Origin: Alphaproteobacteria bacterium
Lineage (GTDB): Bacteria > Pseudomonadota > Alphaproteobacteria > UBA3830
Assembly: GCA_025998735.1 (NCBI GenBank)
Contig: BNWJ01000013.1
Location: 1-19,888, forward strand
Length of the DNA stretch: 19,888 bases
Reading direction: 5' to 3'
This document shows, piece by piece, positions 13,617-19,888 of this stretch. The notes under the pieces were generated by a model. That model was not told the origin of the DNA. It made no database searches and saw nothing but the letters and a program-made list of their open reading frames with translations. Positions within the stretch are counted from its first letter, which is position 1. Every line of letters starts with the position of its first letter. A program made the position numbers and the translations under genes.

Positions 13617-14672
13617 ATGTCTATGACCAAGTTAAAAGTGCCTCAGGTATCCAGCGTTATAGCAATTGATGCAATGGGTGGGGATAGCGCTCCCGAATCT
13701 GTGATCAGGGGATTGGCCAGATTCGGTTCGTCTCCATATCATTTCGTAATTTTTGGTGCCGAAAAAAAGCTGAAGAAGTATCTGCATCTTCTTCCGACTG
13801 ATCTTTCGTACGAAATAAGACACACGGATATTGCTGTAACTTCAGATATGGAAGTAATGTCGGCCCTGCGAACTGGAAAACGATCCAGCATGGGATTGGC
13901 CATACAATCTGTGGCATCTGGTGAATCGCAAGCGGTTGTTTCGTCCGGCAATACCGGTTTGTATATGGCTCTGGCGAAGATACTGCTGAAAACAATTGAA
14001 GGCATAGATCGGCCGGCGATTGCATCCGTACTTCCTGGCAAAAATGGACGAATGGTGTGTCTGGATCTAGGAGCAAATGCTGAGTGTAACGTCAAGAACA
14101 TGGTGGATTTTGCGATTATGGGTGATGCGCTTGCTCGATCTGTATTCAACAAAGAAGATATAAAGGTTGCAGTCCTAAACATAGGATCAGAAGATGTAAA
14201 AGGCAGTCGTCTGGTGAAAAACACTTCCGAAATTCTGAAAAAATTTCTAGGTAGCTATGTAGGATTCGTCGAGGGAGACGATCTCGGCAAAGGAAACGTC
14301 GATGTAATTGTCACGGACGGCTTTACGGGAAATGTCGCTCTAAAAACCATTGAAGGAACAGCCAAATATATAATATCCGAGCTGAAATCATCCCTCGAAA
14401 GCTCTATTTTAGCGAAAATTGGTGCCGGTTTAGCTCTGTCGTCACTAAAAAAACTCAAGGACAAGATGGATCCACGTTTGTACAACGGTGCGATTTTGGT
14501 CGGACTAAATGGTGTGGTGGTGAAAAGCCACGGCAACAGCGACGACGTTGGATTCGCAAATGCCATAAGATTTACAACAAACATCTTAAACAACAATATA
14601 TTCGATGAAATACGCAAACATCTTGAAAAATCACAATTGCATTGCCTTCCGGAAGAAGGTGTGCGCAAATGA
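13617..14672 (+). CDS. plsX: phosphate acyltransferase PlsX
   Basis: PlsX converts acyl-ACP to acyl-phosphate, the donor used by PlsY to acylate glycerol-3-phosphate at the start of phospholipid synthesis. It is a peripheral inner-membrane protein. The 351 residues show the N-terminal signature IAIDAMGGDSAPE (15-27), the SSGNTGLYMALA block near residue 110, LDLGANAEC, and VTDGFTGNVALKTIEG in the C-terminal third, all typical. A second ATG lies two codons after the chosen start. No clear Shine-Dalgarno precedes either, so translation may be coupled to rpmF 8 bases upstream. Its stop overlaps the fabH start as ATGA. Confidence 0.97.
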   Translation: MSMTKLKVPQVSSVIAIDAMGGDSAPESVIRGLARFGSSPYHFVIFGAEKKLKKYLHLLPTDLSYEIRHTDIAVTSDMEVMSALRTGKRSSMGLAIQSVASGESQAVVSSGNTGLYMALAKILLKTIEGIDRPAIASVLPGKNGRMVCLDLGANAECNVKNMVDFAIMGDALARSVFNKEDIKVAVLNIGSEDVKGSRLVKNTSEILKKFLGSYVGFVEGDDLGKGNVDVIVTDGFTGNVALKTIEGTAKYIISELKSSLESSILAKIGAGLALSSLKKLKDKMDPRLYNGAILVGLNGVVVKSHGNSDDVGFANAIRFTTNILNNNIFDEIRKHLEKSQLHCLPEEGVRK

Positions 14673-15616
14673 ATTCGGTTATTATTGGATTGGGTGGAGC
14701 TCTTCCCAAAAAGTGTGTTTTAAACTGTGAATTGCCGAAGTCCCTCGATACTTCGGACGAGTGGATTGCACAGAGAACTGGCATAAGGCAGCGTTATATA
14801 GCCTGTGAGGGAGAGACAACATCTTCTTTGGCAGTCGAAGCATCGAAAAAAGCTATGTCGATGGCAGGCGCTTCTTCCGACGACATTGATCTTATAATCG
14901 TTGCCACGGCGACCGGAGACTATACGTTTCCTGCGACAGCAACCATTGTTCAGCGAGAACTGGGCGTAAAGAACGCTATGGCCTTTGATGTATCCGCCGT
15001 CTGCAGTGGATTCATATATGCTATGGATGCGGCGGATTCTCGCCTAAAGCTCAGCAAAAGCAAGTGCGCTCTTGTGATAGGAGCGGAAACATTCTCTCGC
15101 CTGGTGGATTGGACCGATAGATCGACCTGCGTGCTTTTCGGAGATGGAGCTGGCGCAGTAGTTCTTCGGAGCGAAGATTCCACCAAGGGAATACAGTCTA
15201 GCCTGATATATTCAGATGGATCCGGTGTGGAACATCTGAAAACCAGCGGTGGCGTTTCGACTACTAAAACCATTGGTTCTGTGCTCATGAACGGCAAAGA
15301 AGTGTTTCGGGCAGCCATAGAGAAATTTAACGAATCTTTGCAAATGCTGCTATCATTGAACTGTATGACTATAGATGATGTCGACCTGCTAGTTCCGCAT
15401 CAGGCGAATTCTAGAATAATAGAAAAATTAATTGTATCTTCCGGTATAGATAGAGCAAAAGTCTTGATTACTATTGAGAGACATGCTAATACATCAGCTG
15501 CGTCAATACCGTTGGCTATGAGTGAGTTAGGAGCTGGTATTTTTACTAAAAAAAATGTAGTGTTGTTGTCCATGGGAGCTGGATTCACATGGGGAGCGAT
15601 GTTACTGCGATTCTGA
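14669..15616 (+). CDS. fabH: 3-oxoacyl-ACP synthase III
   Basis: FabH condenses acetyl-CoA (or another short acyl-CoA) with malonyl-ACP to start each fatty acid chain. The 315 residues contain the catalytic triad Cys112 in AVCSGF, His244 in PHQANSRII, and Asn274 in RHANTSAASIP, plus the N-terminal TSDEWIAQRTGI block. His-Ala replaces the more usual Tyr/Phe-Gly just before Asn274. The start at 14669 is chosen because it overlaps the plsX stop (ATGA) and lines up with the usual N-terminus. An earlier in-frame start at 14642 would sit inside plsX. Confidence 0.97.
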   Translation: MNSVIIGLGGALPKKCVLNCELPKSLDTSDEWIAQRTGIRQRYIACEGETTSSLAVEASKKAMSMAGASSDDIDLIIVATATGDYTFPATATIVQRELGVKNAMAFDVSAVCSGFIYAMDAADSRLKLSKSKCALVIGAETFSRLVDWTDRSTCVLFGDGAGAVVLRSEDSTKGIQSSLIYSDGSGVEHLKTSGGVSTTKTIGSVLMNGKEVFRAAIEKFNESLQMLLSLNCMTIDDVDLLVPHQANSRIIEKLIVSSGIDRAKVLITIERHANTSAASIPLAMSELGAGIFTKKNVVLLSMGAGFTWGAMLLRF

Positions 15617-15637
15617 GTGTGATTTGTAAGAGGAAAT

Positions 15638-15937
15638 ATGAAAGATAAAAAAATAGGAGCTTTAACAAGGTCTGACATAGCAGATGCTATTACGGAAGAG
15701 TTTGATGTCACAAAGTTTCATGCTTCAGAAATGGTCGAGGATGTCTTGGATGAAATCGCAGCGGCACTTGTGGAAGGAGATACAGTAAAAATAGCAGGTT
15801 TTGGGACATTTTCCGTACGACAGAAGAAAGAAAGAATGGGACGGAACCCCAAAACTATGGAAGCAGCAGTCATATTGCCCAGAAAAAGTTTGACATTTAA
15901 AGCTTCTTCACTTTTAAAAAAAATAGTAAATAGTTGA
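15638..15937 (+). CDS. ihfA: integration host factor alpha subunit (HU/IHF family)
   Basis: The 99-residue DNA-bending protein has the complete HU/IHF fold: N-terminal helices (LTRSDIADAITEEF, then SEMVEDVLDEI), the strand motif VKIAGFGTFSVRQK, and the beta-arm GRNPKTME with the DNA-intercalating proline. Its place between fabH and fabI matches the fabH-ihfA order common in Alphaproteobacteria, which favours IhfA over HU. IHF shapes promoters, recombination sites and the nucleoid. The start is preceded by AAGAGGAA. Confidence 0.9.
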   Translation: MKDKKIGALTRSDIADAITEEFDVTKFHASEMVEDVLDEIAAALVEGDTVKIAGFGTFSVRQKKERMGRNPKTMEAAVILPRKSLTFKASSLLKKIVNS

Positions 15938-15957
15938 GTAAGTAGAGCGGGGAACCA

Positions 15958-16758
15958 ATGAAACTAATGGACGGCAAAAGAGGCATTGTAATGGGGGTGG
16001 CCAACGATAGATCGCTGGCTTGGGGAATAGCAAAAACTCTTGCTGAACATGGAGCCGAAATGGTGTTTAGCTACCAGTCGGAAGTGTTATACAAAAGGGT
16101 GAAGCCTTTGGCTGATTCACTCGGAAACGTCGACCTCATTGAATGCGATGTGACCAACGATGACAGCGTCAAATCTCTCCTCAAAACTGTTCATGAGAAA
16201 TTCGGGAAAATCGATTTTATTGTCCACGCCATAGCCTATTCTGACAAAGAAGAGCTGGCTGGAAAATACGTTAATACATCCCGGAAGAATTTTCTGAATA
16301 CAATGGATGTCTCCTGCTATTCTTTCGTGTCCGTCTGCCAACATGCCTATGAATATCTTTCTGAAGGAGCGTCTCTTTTGACTCTCACATACCTCGGAGC
16401 GGAAAGAGTCATGCCGAATTACAACGTGATGGGAGTCGCAAAGGCGGCCCTCGAAGCAAGTATAAAATACCTTGCGGTGGATTTCGGTGATAGAAATATC
16501 CGCGTTAATGGACTATCCGCCGGTCCCGTGAAAACTTTGGCATCTGCCGGCATAGGCGAGTTCAGATACATCCTGAAGTGGAACCAATACAACGCTCCGC
16601 TCAAGAGAAACACAACATTGGACGACGTTGGAGGAACAGGTTTGTTTCTGCTCAGCAATTTGTCCTCCGGAGTCACCGGCGAAGTCGTTCATGCAGATTC
16701 CGGCTATCACGTTGTTGGCATGAAATCCGTCGACGCGCCTGACATATCCGTTGTATAA
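15958..16758 (+). CDS. fabI: NADH-dependent enoyl-ACP reductase
   Basis: FabI performs the last reduction of each elongation cycle in fatty acid synthesis. The 266 residues show the FabI-type dinucleotide loop GVANDRSLAWGIA (13-25), an ECDVTND block (62-68), and the active-site pair Tyr145 and Tyr155 with Lys162 in the YxxxxxxK spacing that separates FabI from other short-chain dehydrogenases. SAGPVKTLAS is seen at 188-197. GGGG lies 4-7 bases before the ATG. It ends only 8 bases before the left end of the IS1-type element, and the last dozen residues are still family-like, so the gene looks intact. Confidence 0.96.
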   Translation: MKLMDGKRGIVMGVANDRSLAWGIAKTLAEHGAEMVFSYQSEVLYKRVKPLADSLGNVDLIECDVTNDDSVKSLLKTVHEKFGKIDFIVHAIAYSDKEELAGKYVNTSRKNFLNTMDVSCYSFVSVCQHAYEYLSEGASLLTLTYLGAERVMPNYNVMGVAKAALEASIKYLAVDFGDRNIRVNGLSAGPVKTLASAGIGEFRYILKWNQYNAPLKRNTTLDDVGGTGLFLLSNLSSGVTGEVVHADSGYHVVGMKSVDAPDISVV

Positions 16759-16765
16759 TTCCAAG

Positions 16766-17546
16766 GGGATTGCCCTATATGGGGAGTAAAGCCTTATGTA
16801 CGATCAACGCAACGGAAAGCCTGAGCATTTTTCAGCAGATTTCGAGTAACAATGTGTTTTTCTGTGAAGTCTTGCTAAACGGCGTCTCAACACTGAATTA
16901 TACGACTCAACCAAACACGTTTCCGCTTTGCTGACCAAATGCTTGACTTCTTCTGAAGCCAAAAGCTCTGAATACGACCAATTTCCATCTGTGCAAACAA
17001 GGCCTATGAAGTTGATTCTTACTGTTTTCCACAATTTTTTGAATGTATCTGCGCTGCCATCTCCTACCTCAAATGCAGTAAAACACAACCTGTTTCTATC
17101 GACAGCAGTCCATACTCTGATTTTATTTGTTTTTTTTGGATATACGTATATAATTCGTCAAGTTCCAGTATCGGGATTACTTTGGGAGTCGATAAAGCTG
17201 CTGCCTTTTCCTCCACTGCTCTTCCAATCTTTTTTATCCAATAAATTATATGCTGATGATTGATTTCTATTGGAAAAATCTGTCTCAACATTCTTGCTAT
17301 ACTCCTAAAAACGCAACCTTCTGTATACATTGTGAGCGCTGTGTTTTTTACGGACTCCGAATATTTTTGACGATTATCTCCTTCCACTTGATTCTTTTCG
17401 CAATCTTTACAAAAATAACGCTGCTTTTCTCTGTTAAATCCATTCTTGCGTAAATTTTTTGAACCGCAATGTTCGCATAATTCCATCTCATAACCTCATT
17501 ATTACATGAGACCATTATAGCTTTACTCCCCATATGGGGCAATCCC
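16766..17546 (-). mobile_element. IS1-family insertion sequence, 781 bp
   Basis: The 26-base terminal inverted repeats (16766-16791 and 17521-17546; outer ends GGGATTGCCC, inner ends GGGGAGTAAAG) differ at one base. The interior encodes an InsA/InsB-like transposase in two overlapping frames on the minus strand. No 8-10 base target duplication is visible: the left flank is AATTCCAAG and the right flank TATTAATTG. The original insertion has therefore probably been altered by recombination, or the duplication has decayed. It sits between the ends of fabI and pyrG, and its right end supplies the pyrG stop codon. Confidence 0.88.
16804..17486 (-). CDS. IS1-family transposase made by a -1 frameshift
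   Basis: The first frame (17486 to 17064) starts with a zinc-finger-like region (CEHC at 4-7, CKDC at 26-29), then a helix-turn-helix part (YSESVKNTALTMY, then SIARMLRQIF), and reaches the first catalytic Asp in LELDELYTYIQKK. The -1 frame (to 16804) continues with RVWTAVDRNR, FEVGDGSADTFKKLW, the second Asp in VCTDGNWSY, and the Glu region SKAETCLVESYNSVLRRRLA, ending RKTHCYSKS. The switch falls exactly on a run of eight A on the coding strand (17137 down to 17130) followed by C. This resembles the A-run slippage known to make the IS1 InsAB' transposase. The alternative is loss of one A from a nine-A run. All DDE residues are present across the two frames. Confidence 0.82.
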
Positions 17547-19176
17547 TATTAATTGCTGCTTCTATGAATGACGCAAATAGTGGATGTGCAGCAAAAGGGC
17601 GCGATTTGAACTCCGGATGAGCCTGGGTTGCAATAAAAAACGGATGATCACAGCGTTCGATAATTTCCGGCAATACTCCATCCACCGACATTCCCGAAAA
17701 TAGGAGGCCTGCTTTCTCGAAGACTTCCTTGTATTCTTTGATATTTACCTCAAAACGATGTCTGTGGCGTTCGGTTATTTCAGTGGATCCATAAACTTTG
17801 TGGGCAAGTGTACCAGGCAGGATTTTGCAGCGATAATTTCCCAAGCGCATGGTTTCTCCCTTGCCACTCAATTGGGTTCTAGATTCCAGAACGCCATCTT
17901 TCTCCCAGTTCTGCATGAAATCGATGACGAATGCTCCGTTGTCAGAAAATTCTCGACTGGTAGCGTTTTTGATTCCAACTAAGTTTCTGCATGCCTCGAT
18001 GACGGAGAGTTGCAATCCAAGGCATATGCCTAAAAACGGAATCTTGTTTTCGCGAGCGAATTTTATCGCTGCGATTTTTCCTTCTGTTCCGTTCGAATCA
18101 AACCCGCCGGGAACCAATATTCCAGATACGTCTTTCAATCGGCGCTTTATTTCTTCAAGATCTCCTCTGGAATCCACCCAATCAACGTCAACTTTTGCGT
18201 CGTTTGCGAAGCCTCCGTGACTTATGGCTTGCGATACGGAAATATATGCGTCCTTCATTCTGGTGTATTTTCCAACAACAGCGATTCTAACGGTTTTGGA
18301 AGGCTTCACAATGGAATGTTCCACAGCGCCCCATCTTTCCTTGATTTTATTTTCCGCCCGACCTTTTGGATCATAATCTGGTATTCCAAAATGATCATAG
18401 ATCTGTCTATCAACGCTTGCCAAGTGATACATCTTGGGAATGAGATATATGTTTTCAGCGTCCGGTGCGGCAATGACATTTTCTTTTTTCACATTGCAAA
18501 ACATGGAGATTTTCGCTTTTATTTCGTTATCTATGCTCTTTTCGCATCGACATAGAATCATATCCGGCTGAACGCCCATGCTCTGCAATTGTTTCACGGA
18601 ATGCTGGGTCGGCTTGGTTTTCAGCTCCTCCGAAGTCTTCATGTACGGCAAATACGTCAGATGAGCACATAGGGTACGAGATTTCCCTAGCTCTATGGTC
18701 AGTTGTCGGATGGCTTCTATGTATGGTAATCCTTCGATGTCGCCAACTGTTCCGCCCACTTCGCAAATCGTGAAATCAACATCTTCGTGACCATCAATTA
18801 TAAACGCTTTTATTTCGTCCGTAATGTGCGGAATGACCTGAATATCAGAGCCTAGATAGTCACCGAGTCTTTCTTTTTTCAGTACTTTTTGGTAAATCTT
18901 TCCGGTGGTTAACACGTCTTCGGCCGTACATTTGATGTCAGTAAATCTTTCGTAATGTCCAAAATCCAGATCCGACTCACAGCCATCTCCCATTACAAAA
19001 ACTTCTCCGTGCTTGTAGGGACTCATGGTTCCAGGATCGACATTTATGTAGGGATCCATTTTCTTTATGCGAACACTAAAACCATGAATTTGAAGCAATG
19101 AACCAATCGTCGCTGAGGTAATTCCCTTCCCAATGGAAGACATAACCCCACCCGTCACGAATATGAAATAACACAT
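17515..19176 (-). CDS. pyrG: CTP synthase with IS-derived C-terminus
   Basis: This enzyme converts UTP to CTP with glutamine or ammonia and ATP. The N-terminal synthetase domain starts FIFVTGGVMSSIGKG (residues 4-18) and contains MDPYINVDPGTMSP and CEVGGTVGDIE. The glutamine amidotransferase domain holds the nucleophile Cys385 in LGICLGLQ and His520/Glu522 in QAHPEFKSRP. The start at 19176 is chosen because GGGA sits 6-7 bases upstream and the N-terminus then matches the family; the frame extends 20 more codons upstream without conservation. The final nine residues (DCPIWGVKL) and the TAA come from the inverted repeat of the adjacent IS1-type element, so the native tail, probably ending near FIEAAI, has been replaced. 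The active sites are unaffected. Confidence 0.95.
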   Translation of the reverse strand: MCYFIFVTGGVMSSIGKGITSATIGSLLQIHGFSVRIKKMDPYINVDPGTMSPYKHGEVFVMGDGCESDLDFGHYERFTDIKCTAEDVLTTGKIYQKVLKKERLGDYLGSDIQVIPHITDEIKAFIIDGHEDVDFTICEVGGTVGDIEGLPYIEAIRQLTIELGKSRTLCAHLTYLPYMKTSEELKTKPTQHSVKQLQSMGVQPDMILCRCEKSIDNEIKAKISMFCNVKKENVIAAPDAENIYLIPKMYHLASVDRQIYDHFGIPDYDPKGRAENKIKERWGAVEHSIVKPSKTVRIAVVGKYTRMKDAYISVSQAISHGGFANDAKVDVDWVDSRGDLEEIKRRLKDVSGILVPGGFDSNGTEGKIAAIKFARENKIPFLGICLGLQLSVIEACRNLVGIKNATSREFSDNGAFVIDFMQNWEKDGVLESRTQLSGKGETMRLGNYRCKILPGTLAHKVYGSTEITERHRHRFEVNIKEYKEVFEKAGLLFSGMSVDGVLPEIIERCDHPFFIATQAHPEFKSRPFAAHPLFASFIEAAINRDCPIWGVKL

Positions 19177-19200
19177 AACAATTCCCAAAAAGTATGATCC

Positions 19201-19229
19201 ATAGTATATGGATACTTCCGAAATTTCAA
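19201..19229 (-). promoter_or_regulatory. sigma-70-type promoter of pyrG
   Basis: On the minus strand TTGAAA (19229-19224), a 17-base spacer and TACTAT (19206-19201) form a near-consensus promoter. Transcription would begin about 18 bases before the pyrG ATG, leaving a very short leader with no room for the attenuation structure seen upstream of some Gram-positive pyrG genes. Confidence 0.65.
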
Positions 19230-19239
19230 TTGCCAATTC

Positions 19240-19464
19240 ATGTCGATGCTTACGGCCTTAACACCCCAAGAGTTCTGTGATGCTCTGATTTTTGAGTTGT
19301 TTTATAGTAGAAATGCGCCGCGAGTCCCTCTCCACCAGGCAGGGCTTTTTCCTAGTGATTTGGGGCATATTGGTTTTCAGAGAAAATCCACAACAAAGCT
19401 GATATTATCTCCGAATTCCTGCTCTCTAAAAGAGGTGTTCATGACGATGCTAAATCGCTCGAGA
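19240..19464 (+). other. spacer upstream of pyrG, possible gene fragment next to the intron
   Basis: A plus-strand frame opens at ATG 19240 and runs through to the intron boundary (contains TPQEFCDALIFELFYSRNAP and HQAGLFPSDLGHIGFQRKS). It then continues only into intron-derived sequence. It could be an exon fragment interrupted by the intron or chance coding potential. No family is recognised and there is no good Shine-Dalgarno sequence. Confidence 0.25.
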
Positions 19465-19888
19465 GTAGACGGCTCACATTGCTGTGGCCGCCCCTCCTCA
19501 AAACCGTGCTGGCAGTTTTCCCGCACACGGCTTCCAGTAGTATTTCACGCCTCAGATCAGAGCGTTTATTGTCAATGTATTTCCGCTTTATCGGCATAAA
19601 ATCCACACGAAGCCACTTCTTGACAACGCAATACTACCCTCGCCCCTTCGCTCCACCCGCATTACCAGGCTTCATCACTGTCGGGTCGGAGGAGGCGCCT
19701 ATTGAAAGGCTAGCCACCGTCCGCCGCACAGGTAGGGTCGAGCAATGGCGCGTTAGCTGAGATAGCCACGTTTCCATCGCCCGCCACGTCAAACGCAGCG
19801 TGCGGATTTCCCGCACTACGCTTTCCTGTTATTTTCGCATCAAAGTTTATGTGACCTATCATGCCAGCAACACTTTCTGAGCTTGGTA
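19465..19888 (-). mobile_element. 3' part of a group II intron (domains 5 and 6 visible)
   Basis: On the minus strand 19532-19501 reads AGCCGTGTGCGGG, AAAACTGCC, AGCACGGTTT, with the shape of group II intron domain 5: the AGC catalytic triad at the start, a lower stem AGCCGTG/CACGGTT, a bulge, an upper stem and a GAAA-type loop. It is followed by a domain 6-like hairpin (GGGGCGGCC facing GAGCCGTC) and the end sequence GTCTAC at 19470-19465, as expected for a 3' splice site. Upstream to 19888 the sequence is GC-rich and strongly folded, including TGCGG/CCGCA at about 19800-19815, with no reverse transcriptase frame. The intron is therefore either ORF-less or degenerate, or its coding part lies beyond the window. 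The 5' boundary was not identified. Confidence 0.62.

Noticed and set aside
13739..14668. Minus-strand ORFs of 123-161 codons inside plsX
   Set aside because: They are shadows of a well-conserved gene on the plus strand.
19479..19816. Small ORFs on both strands within the intron region
   Set aside because: They fall on structured intron RNA sequence, have no ribosome binding sites and show no reverse-transcriptase or other motifs.

Overview
The window looks like a piece of a low-GC alphaproteobacterial chromosome, probably from an obligate intracellular or endosymbiotic lineage of the Rickettsiales/Holosporales kind. This rests on three things. The gene order rpmF-plsX-fabH-ihfA is typical of Alphaproteobacteria. 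Housekeeping genes are mixed with eukaryote-like secreted proteins (ubiquitin-interacting motifs with an OTU-type protease, and MORN repeats). Mobile and decaying DNA is abundant: an IS1-type element, a MITE-like element, a group II intron and a nonsense-interrupted gene. The exact taxon is an inference and no database was consulted.

Layout. 1-1015: a decayed secreted-protein gene on the minus strand and tRNA-Gln(TTG). 1016-3169: a structured palindromic spacer and a 617-residue membrane protein related to CapD/WbpM/FlaA1 sugar-nucleotide dehydratases whose catalytic motifs are eroded. 3252-5027: gpsA, facing a secreted MORN-repeat protein, with a GC-rich palindromic repeat between the two gene ends. 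5463-7329: mlaC, dut and bamD, covering envelope lipid transport, dUTP hydrolysis and outer-membrane protein assembly. 7411-9907: a 240-bp MITE-like element, a duplicated promoter segment and a 709-residue secreted protein with three ubiquitin-interacting motifs, long Ser/Pro tracts and a C-terminal OTU-like cysteine protease domain. 9908-10471: gene-poor. 10472-13153: a SemiSWEET/PQ-loop transporter followed 12 bp later by an 802-residue hybrid sensor kinase whose N-terminal input domain resembles tRNA-dependent cyclodipeptide synthases. 13420-16758: rpmF-plsX-fabH-ihfA-fabI, a ribosome and fatty-acid/phospholipid synthesis cluster. 16766-17546: an IS1-family element inserted at the 3' end of pyrG. 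17515-19176: pyrG on the minus strand with a strong promoter. 19465-19888: the 3' part of a group II intron with recognisable domains 5 and 6.

How the genes fit together. gpsA, plsX, fabH and fabI supply acyl chains and glycerol-3-phosphate for phospholipids, while mlaC and bamD serve the outer membrane. dut and pyrG serve pyrimidine nucleotide supply. The accessory genes suggest host interaction. The OTU/UIM protein has the parts expected of a ubiquitin-targeting effector. The MORN protein is a second exported repeat protein. The kinase may couple an aminoacyl-tRNA-binding or cyclodipeptide-making domain to phosphorelay signalling. The OTU/UIM protein and the cyclodipeptide-synthase-like kinase are the two most promising undescribed items in the window.
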